A stretch of DNA of 64,000 nucleotides from NCBI RefSeq assembly GCF_039545035.1, contig NZ_BAABRO010000011.1, positions 62,001-126,000 of the forward strand, given 5' to 3'. Of the stretch, positions 9,694 to 17,890 are shown piece after piece; position 1 is the stretch's first letter, and each line of letters begins with the position of its first letter. A model generated the notes under the pieces. It was not told the DNA's origin. It saw nothing but the letters and a program-made list of their open reading frames with translations, and did no database searches. Position numbers and translations under genes: made by a program. Source of the stretch: Novipirellula caenicola. Its GTDB lineage: Bacteria > Planctomycetota > Planctomycetia > Pirellulales > Pirellulaceae.

Positions 9694-10716
9694 CTACTCG
9701 CGGTTTTTAGGGCCCTCGCTAGGATGACGCGGGTGATGGGATTCATCATGCAAGCTTTCGCTCTCATGATGTTGATCGTCGTCATAAGCTTCTACAATTT
9801 TTTGCACCAAGCGGTGTCGCACGATATCGCTTCGTCGCAATCGCACGATGCCAATGCCTTCGATGTCGCTGAGCCGCTGAATGGCATCCCGCAATCCGCT
9901 GGTGATCCCACGCGGCAAATCCTGCTGAGAGATATCGCCGCTGACCACCATTTTGCTGCGTTCGCCCATCCGCGTCAGAAACATCTTCATTTGTGCGACG
10001 GTCGTGTTTTGTGCTTCGTCCAATATGATAAAGGCATCGTTGAGGGTCCGTCCACGCATGTAAGCGAGCGGAATGATCTCGATCACATCTTGTTCCATCA
10101 ACGTCCGAGCTTGATCGAAATCGATCATTTCACCAAGGGCATCCATCAACGGACGCAAGTACGGGTTCAGTTTGGCCCGTAAATCCCCCGGTAGGAACCC
10201 CAAACTTTCCCCCGCTTCGACCGCAGGGCGGACCAAAACGATCTTTCGCACCTGACCGGCGCGTAGGGCTTCGACCGCCGTCGCGACGGCCAAGTATGTT
10301 TTTCCGCAGCCCGCAGGCCCAGTGGCAAAGGCCAAATCGAAGCGGCGAATCGCTTCGACATAGCGTCCTTGACCCGGTGTTCGTGGTTTCACACGGCGGC
10401 CGGCATGTTGGATGTCGATGTCGTCGCCTGAAATCGTCGGCACGGCACCTTCGATCGTGGCGCCCTCTTCGGTCGCCGCAGCGTCGACATCCTCGCTCGC
10501 CAAGTCTCCCTTTTTACGAGAGATATGACGCATTTTTTCAAGCGTGCGGGTGGCACGATTGACGTTGTCTTCTTCGCCGGCAATTCGGATGCGTCCGTCT
10601 CGCAGCGTGATGCTGACGTCAAACGCTCGACGCAGTTTTCGCAAATGCTGGTCACGCGGCCCAAATAGCGTCAGGATTTCCGCAGGATTCGCAATCGATA
10701 ATGTCGCTTCGGTCAT
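9694..10716 (-). CDS. phoH: PhoH-family ATPase
   Basis: Cytoplasmic P-loop ATPase of 340 residues, related to the N-terminal helicase-like domain of SF1 proteins and associated with RNA metabolism. A KH-like segment (about 20-65) precedes the PhoH domain. The Walker A motif GPAGCGKT is at 133-140, Walker B IILDEAQN near 235, and a sensor-like MVVSGDISQQDLP follows. An acidic, histidine-rich C-terminal tail (DDDQHHESESLHDESHH) may be disordered or metal-binding. It precedes pgpH by 85 bases on the same strand. The conserved co-location with ybeY supports a role in rRNA processing or ribosome quality control. Confidence 0.94.
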   Translation of the reverse strand: MTEATLSIANPAEILTLFGPRDQHLRKLRRAFDVSITLRDGRIRIAGEEDNVNRATRTLEKMRHISRKKGDLASEDVDAAATEEGATIEGAVPTISGDDIDIQHAGRRVKPRTPGQGRYVEAIRRFDLAFATGPAGCGKTYLAVATAVEALRAGQVRKIVLVRPAVEAGESLGFLPGDLRAKLNPYLRPLMDALGEMIDFDQARTLMEQDVIEIIPLAYMRGRTLNDAFIILDEAQNTTVAQMKMFLTRMGERSKMVVSGDISQQDLPRGITSGLRDAIQRLSDIEGIGIVRLRRSDIVRHRLVQKIVEAYDDDQHHESESLHDESHHPRHPSEGPKNRE

Positions 10717-10814
10717 TCAAGTGCCTGAAAGGTTTAGTCTCCTACTTCGCTCGATTCTAGCGTGAGCGAGTGCTTGTATCACAATGAAAATCTCTGGGTG
10801 TACAAGCGTTATCC

Positions 10815-11786
10815 TCACCCAGGTGGGCCTGCCACTCCGGCAGCAAAACATAGAAATGCTGGCATCACCGCTGCGATCAGCGAATCCGTCACGTCCCAAA
10901 CGCCGCCCAAACCAGGCAGCCAGGAGCCACTGTCTTTGACGCCCGCATCGCGTTTTACCAGGGATTCGGCTAAGTCGCCCATCATGCCTGCGATCGCCAA
11001 CACGGGGCCCAACACGATGGCTCCAACAATGCACTGTATCAAAGTGATGGCATTTGTGGTTGGCGACATTGCCGGAAAAAGCCAATGCAGGCAAGCGAAT
11101 GCAACGATCGTGCTGGTTAGCATTCCCCCCACAGCCCCCTCCCACGTCTTGCCGGGGCTTAACCGTGGGATCAATTTGTGTCGGCCGATCGCACGGCCAA
11201 CGAAGTACGCGCCCGCGTCGGTCGATTTCGTCACCGCAATCATCGTGATCAGTGCCGCCAGCCCCCAATTTCCGCTGCTCGGTTGATCGGGATCGATCGA
11301 GCCGAGTGAACGCAGTGAAACCAGCAGTGCCATTGGCAACCCGACGTACATCGACACAAAAACACCGGACAAGGTGCGGTCAATTGCGTAACCTTTTTCA
11401 CGTTGAATTTCGGGCCGGCCGTACGTCCACATCTCCGCAGCCAATGTGACCATGACCGCGGCGACCGCGGCGACCACGATCCAGCCCAATCGTCCAAGCG
11501 GGCAATCGAGCGGATAGGTCGAATGGAACAGCGGCCACAGCATCGGCACGCATGCCGACAAGGTAACCATCGATGTATTGAACAAGGCAATGGATCGTGA
11601 AACGTTTCGGCCACTCGCCGACAACAACTGCGATAGATCCGATGCCGTTCCCAGTGCAAAGAACAACAGTAGCGGAATCAACCAAAGTCCTTCGGCGCCG
11701 ACGATCGCGTGATTTGCATCCAGGTAGATCAGCAAAACGACGATGGATATCAAGACGGCCGAAGTTTTTAGACGGTCAATAAGCAC
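10815..11786 (-). CDS. cdsA: Phosphatidate cytidylyltransferase
   Basis: Integral membrane enzyme (323 residues, about eight hydrophobic segments) making CDP-diacylglycerol from CTP and phosphatidate, the branch point for phospholipids. The C-terminal CDP-DG synthase signature is recognisable: SPGKTWEG, then GDLAESLVKRDAGVKDSG and LPGLGGVWDVTDS. The histidine of the classical P-x-H-G-G is Leu, and the DR of the classical tail is DV, a variant seen in many non-proteobacterial CdsA proteins. It follows uppS by 82 bases, a common bacterial pairing of lipid-carrier and phospholipid synthesis, and precedes phoH. Confidence 0.92.
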   Translation of the reverse strand: MLIDRLKTSAVLISIVVLLIYLDANHAIVGAEGLWLIPLLLFFALGTASDLSQLLSASGRNVSRSIALFNTSMVTLSACVPMLWPLFHSTYPLDCPLGRLGWIVVAAVAAVMVTLAAEMWTYGRPEIQREKGYAIDRTLSGVFVSMYVGLPMALLVSLRSLGSIDPDQPSSGNWGLAALITMIAVTKSTDAGAYFVGRAIGRHKLIPRLSPGKTWEGAVGGMLTSTIVAFACLHWLFPAMSPTTNAITLIQCIVGAIVLGPVLAIAGMMGDLAESLVKRDAGVKDSGSWLPGLGGVWDVTDSLIAAVMPAFLCFAAGVAGPPG

Positions 11787-11868
11787 GCGTTTTTCCTAAA
11801 GCGTTGGGAGCCGAGACGATGGCGGATTCGCGGGACGATGCGTTGATTTGGAACTGCAATGCGTGCGG

Positions 11869-12630
11869 TCACTCATTCACGTTCAGCCCGCCGAAACGTC
11901 GTTGACGTAGCGCAAAGTCGTCAATCGCAGTGAGAAAGTTTTCACGTGTGAATTCGGGCCAACAGGTGTCGGTGATCCACAGCTCAGAGTAACTCAGTTG
12001 CCATAGCAAAAAGTTGCTCACTCGCATGTCACCACCGGTGCGAATCATCAAATCAACATCGGGTAATCCCGCGGTATAAAGTCTCGCGGTGATCAGTTCT
12101 TCGCTAATCTCGTCTTCACGCAAGCTTCCTGAGGCGACTTCGCGAGCCAATTCCCGAGCGACTTTGGTGATCTCGTCACGTCCGCCGTAATCAATCGCCA
12201 ACACCAATTCGGTGCCGGGATTGGTTTTGGACATCGTCAGCGTTTTGTCCATTTCTTTGATCACGTTTTCGGGCAATCGATCGCGTCGACCGATCACCTT
12301 CAATCGCAAACCCTGGTCCATGATGGTGCGTCGTTCCTCGACCAGGTATTGCTCGAGCAAGTGCATCAGGAAATCGAGCTCGGCCTTGGGACGCTTCCAA
12401 TTTTCGCTGGAAAGACAATACAGGGTGATTGCGTCAATCTTCAGCTCGGTCGCGGTTTCGCTGACCATGCGAACCGTTTCAACGCCACGGCGATGCCCTT
12501 CGATTCGCGGTAAATCACGTGCCTGGGCCCATCGACCGTTGCCATCCATGATGATCGCGATGTGCCGAGGGCGTTTGCGCTCGGCATCATCGCTGGCTTG
12601 ATCGTCACACGCGTTTGCTGGATCCTTCAT
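11869..12630 (-). CDS. uppS: Isoprenyl transferase (undecaprenyl diphosphate synthase)
   Basis: Cis-prenyltransferase of 253 residues that elongates farnesyl diphosphate with isopentenyl diphosphate to the lipid carrier for peptidoglycan and O-antigen. The diagnostic block HIAIIMDGNGRWAQ includes the catalytic aspartate (Asp29), and later motifs YCLSSENWKRP, AIDYGGRDEI and DLMIRTGGDMRVSNFLLWQ are intact. A short charged N-terminal extension precedes the fold. It lies between purA (33-base gap) and cdsA. Its presence, together with murB, is consistent with peptidoglycan synthesis in planctomycetes. Confidence 0.96.
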   Translation of the reverse strand: MKDPANACDDQASDDAERKRPRHIAIIMDGNGRWAQARDLPRIEGHRRGVETVRMVSETATELKIDAITLYCLSSENWKRPKAELDFLMHLLEQYLVEERRTIMDQGLRLKVIGRRDRLPENVIKEMDKTLTMSKTNPGTELVLAIDYGGRDEITKVARELAREVASGSLREDEISEELITARLYTAGLPDVDLMIRTGGDMRVSNFLLWQLSYSELWITDTCWPEFTRENFLTAIDDFALRQRRFGGLNVNE

Positions 12631-12663
12631 CGTGCAGTTCGCCTTACTTGCGATGCTTCCTGA

Positions 12664-13989
12664 CTAGCTTAGCGGTTGCAGTGCAAGTTCCGATGCGGCA
12701 TCGGTAAAGATCGTTTGGGCTCGATCCGGTCCGACCGAAAGAACGCCCACGGGAACACCGACCAATTCTTCGATACGGCGAACATAGTCCATTGCACCGG
12801 CGGGGAACTGGTCCATGCGGCGAACGTCGTCCACCGGTTCTTTCCAACCAGGGATCGTTTCGTAGATCGGTTTGCAGCGACGCAATTCGTCCGCGTGACT
12901 CGGGAATCGCTCGATTCGTTTGCCATCCAATTCGTAGGCAACACAAACCTTCAATTCGTCAAGGTGAGCCAACACGTCCATCATCATCAGTGCCAAACGT
13001 GTCACTCCACTCAGCCGTGCCGTGTAGCGAACAGCGACTGCATCGAACCAACCGCAGCGGCGCGGACGCCCCGTGGTGGTTCCATATTCGTTGCCCAAAT
13101 CACGGATGCGATCGCCAGTCGCGTCGTCCAATTCGGTAACGAAGGGACCGCCGCCGACACGAGTGCTGTAGGCCTTGCAAACACCTAGGACCGTGTTGAT
13201 CCACTTCGGCGGCACTCCAGCACCGGCACAAACGCCGACGCCGCTGCTGTTGCTGCTGGTGACGAACGGATACGTGCCGTGGTCGATGTCCAACAACGCG
13301 CCTTGTGCGCCTTCGAACAAGATGCGTTTGTCCGCTTCGGTCGCATCGAGCAGCAGGTCGGTCGTGTCACCGATCATGTCTTTCAGACGTTCTGCCCAGC
13401 TGGCTGCCATCGGTACAACCACTTCGGGTGCAACTTTTTGCAGTTCTTCTTCGGACGCGCCAAGGTTTTTCAGCAGTTGGATTTTCTGCTCAGCAACCGT
13501 GCGAATGCGTTCGTCACGTTGCGGTTGGATCAAATCGGTCATGCGAATCGCATGGGTGCGTCCCACTTTGTCGCGATAACACGGTCCGATGCCTCGGTTG
13601 GTCGTGCCGATGGATTCACCGCGAACTTCGGTCGCGTTGATCTGACGATCTTCGGCGATATGCCAAGGCATCACCAAGTGAGCCCGCTCGCTAATCATCA
13701 GGTTCTTGGCACAGTCCACTCCACGCGGCGCCAATGCATCAATTTCGTCGAGCATCGTCGACGGATTGATTACCACCCCGGGCGTAATGAGGTTTTGAAC
13801 CTGGGGATGCAAAATCCCGCTAGGAATGTGATGCAATTTGTAGGTTTGATCGCCCGCAACCACGGTGTGCCCAGCGTTGGCACCTCCTTGGTAACGAACC
13901 ACGATATCGAACTGAGGTGCAAGCAGATCGACCAGCTTGCCTTTTGCCTCGTCGCCCCACTGCAGACCAATGACACAAGTACCCGACAC
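12664..13989 (-). CDS. purA: Adenylosuccinate synthetase
   Basis: Cytosolic enzyme forming adenylosuccinate from IMP, aspartate and GTP. The phosphate-binding start [12 protein letters not shown] is clear (family consensus QWGDEGKGK, here with Ala), as are [10 protein letters not shown], a catalytic-region histidine, the [15 protein letters not shown] block and [12 protein letters not shown]. The GTG at 13989 is preferred: it begins just before the first beta strand and has GGGAG eight bases upstream. An in-frame TTG at 14004 would overlap this SD site and add five residues. The leader contains two poly-C tracts (G-runs at 14012-14019 and 14028-14034 on the plus strand). Confidence 0.95.
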   Translation of the reverse strand: MSGTCVIGLQWGDEAKGKLVDLLAPQFDIVVRYQGGANAGHTVVAGDQTYKLHHIPSGILHPQVQNLITPGVVINPSTMLDEIDALAPRGVDCAKNLMISERAHLVMPWHIAEDRQINATEVRGESIGTTNRGIGPCYRDKVGRTHAIRMTDLIQPQRDERIRTVAEQKIQLLKNLGASEEELQKVAPEVVVPMAASWAERLKDMIGDTTDLLLDATEADKRILFEGAQGALLDIDHGTYPFVTSSNSSGVGVCAGAGVPPKWINTVLGVCKAYSTRVGGGPFVTELDDATGDRIRDLGNEYGTTTGRPRRCGWFDAVAVRYTARLSGVTRLALMMMDVLAHLDELKVCVAYELDGKRIERFPSHADELRRCKPIYETIPGWKEPVDDVRRMDQFPAGAMDYVRRIEELVGVPVGVLSVGPDRAQTIFTDAASELALQPLS

Positions 13990-14011
13990 CAAACGAACTC
14001 CCAAGAACTTT

Positions 14012-14034
14012 GGGGGGGGAAATTCCCGGGGGGG
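14012..14034. repeat. Twin homopolymer G-tracts in the purA leader
   Basis: Eight Gs (14012-14019) and seven Gs (14028-14034), each followed by an AAAT/AATTCC segment, form an imperfect direct repeat 23-40 bases upstream of the purA GTG. On the mRNA strand these are poly-C runs. They could vary in length by replication slippage. Confidence 0.7.
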
Positions 14035-14134
14035 AAATCCCCACGGCGCAAACGGAAAAGCCTAAACCCCAGCGCGGATGCTGGCAAGCAGGCGGAGAGT
14101 AACGTGGGACAAAACTTCCCAATCGATCACGAAC

Positions 14135-15016
14135 CTATCGAGCGGCGGCGGCCCAGATTTTTTTGTCCGCGGCTTCGATCAGCGGCGGGAACTCACCAAT
14201 TTCCACCGCATTGTTTCCTTGTTCGTGTTTACGAAACAGCAGCAGGTAGGTTTCGTTCTGAGGACGGTATTGGTGAAAGAAAAGCTCATTCTTGCGTACG
14301 ATTTGCTGCGAAAGCTGCTCTTCGACCTGTTGGGGTTGCCCCCCCACCAAGGCATCTGCCAATTCGTTGGCCAAACGTGCGTAGCCGCGGTCATTGGGAA
14401 CCAAGCCATCGGATGTGGTTTCGTCCTGATTGGGTTGCCAAGTGATCGAAACGACCGCTGAATCGGTTTTGTTGCCGACCGTTTGCACGATTTTTCGTGT
14501 TTGAGCAATCGAGGCTTGGTAGTTTTCGGTTTTGTAGCCGGGCAATGGAAACGGCGTCATCAGGATCACGCGGCGATTTGATTGCTTGATGTCATGAATC
14601 AGTCGCTGCAACCCATCCGTAAACCTTCCAATCGCCTGGTCGCCATCGCTCGCTTCGGCAAAACCGTAGGCCAACAGAACGACCGTTGGCTTGGCTACCT
14701 CGATATCGGCAAGCAACCGCGAATAGCCTTGGTGAGGCGAGTCAAAACGTTTTCGGGCGTAACCGTGCACGTCATCGCCCGACCAACCCAAATTTCGGAC
14801 GGTCAATTTCCAATCCGGTCGTCGGGATTGCAATTGGCCCTCGAGTTGACCGCTGCTCTGCATCCGCTCGACAAACGTTCCCCCGACAATCGCCAACCGA
14901 TCATGAGGCTTTAGCAACGGGGTTGCGGTTTCCGCCGACGCCCATTGAGGAAGCATACTGGCAAAAGCAAGCGAAATGCCGGTGACGATTGTGGCAAAGC
15001 AAGAGAGTGAACGCAT
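14135..15016 (-). CDS. Exported SGNH/GDSL-fold protein with degenerate active site
   Basis: Protein of 293 residues with an N-terminal signal peptide (cleavage probably after QWASA, about residue 28). The fold is suggested by VGGTFVERMQ (block I), VRNLGWSGDDV (block II), LLAYGFAEASDG (block III) and DGLVPNDRGYARLA (block V), which align with a planctomycete SGNH hydrolase family. The block I serine is Thr47, the block III asparagine is replaced, and the block V histidine is Val. The protein may therefore be a binding protein rather than an active esterase. Paralogues in planctomycetes often sit near carbohydrate genes. It lies 145 bases upstream of purA on the same strand. Confidence 0.75.
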   Translation of the reverse strand: MRSLSCFATIVTGISLAFASMLPQWASAETATPLLKPHDRLAIVGGTFVERMQSSGQLEGQLQSRRPDWKLTVRNLGWSGDDVHGYARKRFDSPHQGYSRLLADIEVAKPTVVLLAYGFAEASDGDQAIGRFTDGLQRLIHDIKQSNRRVILMTPFPLPGYKTENYQASIAQTRKIVQTVGNKTDSAVVSITWQPNQDETTSDGLVPNDRGYARLANELADALVGGQPQQVEEQLSQQIVRKNELFFHQYRPQNETYLLLFRKHEQGNNAVEIGEFPPLIEAADKKIWAAAAR

Positions 15017-15367
15017 ATCAAGAAAGGGATGCGAGGGTGTGTCGGTGGTTAGTTACGTGATGCAAACGCAGAAAGATGCTAACACAGAAAAACGCCCAAG
15101 CCGGTCTTGGGCGATCATTCGATGTCGCGGATGCTGCGCCGCAGCTTAATTGATAGGCTAGCAAAACGGCGCAAGATTTTTGGGCGGTATGGCAAGTGCC
15201 ACCAACCCTTAACCACCCCCGGCCACGGTCCGCATGCATTGTAACTCTTGACGCAGAAAGCGTTTAGTTGCTTTCGGTTGCCAGCGATGGGGTCGAGCGA
15301 GCGGCCGGATCAAACGCGTTACCCGGTGGATTACGGGGAGGTTGGTTTTCGCAATACCGACGGTATT
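15017..15367. other. Intergenic region with a minus-strand terminator
   Basis: This 351-base gap holds a terminator-like stem at 15093-15113 and no convincing gene. A 73-codon minus-strand frame here has no SD site and atypical composition, so it is not called. Confidence 0.6.
15087..15113 (-). terminator. Rho-independent terminator, probably of gpx
   Basis: A perfect 8-bp stem (15093-15100 with 15106-15113, loop CCGGT) is followed on the minus strand by five Ts. It lies 255 bases beyond the glutathione peroxidase stop, so the transcript would have a long 3' tail. Confidence 0.6.
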
Positions 15368-15922
15368 TTACAGTTCCGCTTCGATGGCTTTGACCAATTC
15401 GGCGTCATCGGGAGTGGTCCGCGGCGCGAATCGGTGCACCAAGGTGCCATCGCGGTCGATCAGGAATTTTTCAAAGTTCCAGCTGACCTTGCCTTTGCCA
15501 GCCGGTTTGACGTCCTTGCTGGTCAAGTACTTGTACAGCGGCGTTGCGTCGTCACCGTTGACATCGACTTTGCTGAACATCGGGAAGCTGACGTTGTACT
15601 TCGTCGAGCAGAACGATTTGATGTCTGCCTCGCTACCTGGTTCCTGCGAATTGAATTGGTTGCAGGGAAAACCGAGCACGACAAAGCCTTTGTCTTCGTA
15701 CTTTTTGTACAGCGATTGCAGTCCGGCGTACTGAGGCGTCAGCCCACACTTGCTGGCCGTGTTGACGATTAACACCACTTTGCCCTCGTAATCTTCGAGG
15801 TCCACGGTTTCGCCATCAATGTTTTTGACTTTGAAGTCGAGTGCACATTCGTGATCGTCGTGAGCGGTCGCCATGGTCGTAAAAGCTCCGAGAACAAGGG
15901 CGGTGGCAAGCAGAAAACGCAT
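15368..15922 (-). CDS. Exported glutathione peroxidase-family protein
   Basis: Thiol peroxidase of 184 residues with a signal peptide (about residues 1-20, ending MATA), so it probably acts in the periplasm. The catalytic residues are visible: Cys59 in NTASKCGLTPQY, Gln89 in GFPCNQF, Trp148 and Asn149 in SWNFEKFLID. The Cys (not selenocysteine) form in bacteria usually uses thioredoxin as reductant. Cys87 and Cys105 may provide a resolving cysteine. A histidine/aspartate stretch (HDDHEC) follows the signal cleavage site. Monocistronic, ending in the stem at 15093-15113. Confidence 0.93.
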   Translation of the reverse strand: MRFLLATALVLGAFTTMATAHDDHECALDFKVKNIDGETVDLEDYEGKVVLIVNTASKCGLTPQYAGLQSLYKKYEDKGFVVLGFPCNQFNSQEPGSEADIKSFCSTKYNVSFPMFSKVDVNGDDATPLYKYLTSKDVKPAGKGKVSWNFEKFLIDRDGTLVHRFAPRTTPDDAELVKAIEAEL

Positions 15923-16143
15923 CGAGAGGACTCCGATAGCAGGGGGGAAGCTGCGATGAGCAGCAAATTTGATTGTTTAGGCAGAGTATAGCGAGCGAGT
16001 AAGTAGCAACGAGCGTGGAGGTGAATTAATCTCTCATTGCTGGCGAAATAACGGCAGACTTACTTGACGAAACCACTTTCGATTGCCAGCATTTTGTGGT
16101 CAATCAGCAATTCTCCCCCTCCAACGGACCGAACCGGCATACT

Positions 16144-17658
16144 ATGGAAAACCGTAAACTTCTTCTTTCTGCAGGCTTTCTAGCCTTGATCGCTGCCGGT
16201 ATCGGTTTCGCCGTCCGTGCAGGACTTCTGGATGTTTGGTCAACCCAGTACGGGTTCACCATGACCGAGTTGGGCCAGATCACGGGTGGTGGATTGCTCG
16301 GTTTCGGGATCGTCATTTTGTTGGCAGGGTTTCTGACCGACTGGATCGGGTACAAGCCACTGATGTTGGCGGCCCTGGTATGCCACGTGATTTCCGCAGT
16401 GCTGTTGTTCTCGGCCACGCCGGTCTTCAACGCCGCGGGTAAGGATGCGGTTTATATGATTTTGTTTTGGTCCGCGTTCATTTTCGCGGTCGGAAACGGG
16501 ATTTGCGAAGGGGTGATCAACCCGTTGACCGCCGCGATTTATCCGGAACAAAAGACTCACTATCTAAATATCCTGCACGCGGGCTGGCCCGCCGGATTGG
16601 TGATTGGTGGTTTGATCGTATTTTTGAAAGGCAGCATCGGTTGGGAATTATTGCTGGCGACCTACCTGGTTCCGACCGCGATGTATGGCTTTATCGCGGT
16701 TAAAGAACGATTTCCGCAAACCCACGCTCAATCCGGTACGGTTTCGTATGGCGGAATGATTGCCAAGCTGATCGCGCCCTTCTTTGTCATCCTGTTGCTG
16801 ACCCACGCCTTGGTAGGTTACGTCGAACTGGGAACGGACAGCTGGATCAACAAGATCACCAGCAGCATTCTCAAGAGTGCGACGTTGGGAACCGCGTTGT
16901 TCATTTACACTTCGCTATTGATGACCGCACTGCGATTTTTTGCCGGCCCGATCGTGCATAAAATTTCGTCGCTGGGGCTGCTGTTCTTCAGTGCTTGTAT
17001 CGGTGCCACCGGGCTGTATTTGATCAGCATTGGAACGAACGTCTACTTCATGTTCTTTGCTGCGACCGTCTACGCGTTAGGGAAAACGTTCTTGTGGCCA
17101 ACGATGTTGGGTGTGGTCGGCGAACGTTATCCCCAAAGTGCCACCGTGGCGATGGCTTTGATGGGATTTGCCGGAATGACGTCGGCTGGATTGTTGGGCG
17201 GTCCTGGGATTGGATACAAACAGGACTATTTCTCGTCGCAGTACATCCAAGCAAATGCTCCGGACACGTTCGAGCGTGTGAAGGCACCTAACGAGAACCA
17301 ATTCCTGTTCTTCCCTCCGATTGTCGGTATCGACGGAGCGAAGGCGGGGATGCTTTCGGATAACGGCGAGACGATCGAAAACGAAAAGACAATCGCCGGC
17401 GATGAGTGGAGCAGCGAGAAATTCGAGGGACTTCGCAATCAATACAATTGGTGGCAAACCAACAAAGAGTACGCTTCGGTCGATGCGGCTCCGACCAGCG
17501 AAGCGGCTCTTTACGGCAGCCGGATGGCAATTCGAGCCACCGCGTTGGTTCCGGCGACGATGGCAATTTTGTATCTGATTTTGATTTTCGCCTTCAAAGC
17601 CCCCAAGCAGAAGGGCGATGCCTCGTTGGCCGAAGAAGCTCCGGGGACTGAGCTGTAA
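16144..17658 (+). CDS. MFS transporter, FHS-like
   Basis: Major facilitator protein of about 504 residues with some twelve hydrophobic segments. The loop between helices 2 and 3 reads GFLTDWIGYKPLM, the MFS motif A region. GICEGVINPLTAAIYP and LNILHAGWPAG resemble the fucose-type (FHS) subfamily, suggesting sugar or small organic uptake, but the substrate cannot be assigned. A long hydrophilic insert (about 360-450) precedes the last helix. ATG 16144 was preferred over an upstream GTG at 16096, which would add a polar 16-residue leader; neither has a good SD site. It ends before a strong terminator. Confidence 0.85.
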   Translation: MENRKLLLSAGFLALIAAGIGFAVRAGLLDVWSTQYGFTMTELGQITGGGLLGFGIVILLAGFLTDWIGYKPLMLAALVCHVISAVLLFSATPVFNAAGKDAVYMILFWSAFIFAVGNGICEGVINPLTAAIYPEQKTHYLNILHAGWPAGLVIGGLIVFLKGSIGWELLLATYLVPTAMYGFIAVKERFPQTHAQSGTVSYGGMIAKLIAPFFVILLLTHALVGYVELGTDSWINKITSSILKSATLGTALFIYTSLLMTALRFFAGPIVHKISSLGLLFFSACIGATGLYLISIGTNVYFMFFAATVYALGKTFLWPTMLGVVGERYPQSATVAMALMGFAGMTSAGLLGGPGIGYKQDYFSSQYIQANAPDTFERVKAPNENQFLFFPPIVGIDGAKAGMLSDNGETIENEKTIAGDEWSSEKFEGLRNQYNWWQTNKEYASVDAAPTSEAALYGSRMAIRATALVPATMAILYLILIFAFKAPKQKGDASLAEEAPGTEL

Positions 17659-17735
17659 TCTGCCAGCCTCTGAGGGTGGCGAAAGAACCGATTTGCGTTG
17701 GTTGCTTCGCCACTTTGCTCGGATTCAAAACTAGC

Positions 17736-17772
17736 AAAAGCCGGCATCTTTTCCGATGCCGGCTTTTCTTTT
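17736..17772 (+). terminator. Rho-independent terminator after the MFS gene
   Basis: A 13-bp perfect stem (17736-17748 with 17755-17767, loop TTTTCC) runs directly into a T-rich tail. It separates the MFS transporter from aspS, 77 bases after the transporter stop. Confidence 0.9.
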
Positions 17773-17890
17773 GCCTGAACCGTTTTACTTTTGCCATAAC
17801 TGGCCGTTGCCCCCACTCAGCAAAAGCAACTTGGGCAGCTAGAATCCTGCTCGTTGACCCATTCCGTTTCCCTAGCCCCCGACCGATTCT

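Noticed and set aside
13279-14445. Long plus-strand ORF (388 codons) opposite purA and beyond
   Set aside because: It lies opposite purA and the SGNH gene, with no start signal and no protein-like features.
15018-15239. 73-codon minus-strand ORF between the SGNH and peroxidase genes
   Set aside because: No SD site, unusual Cys/Arg-rich composition and a terminator stem inside it.
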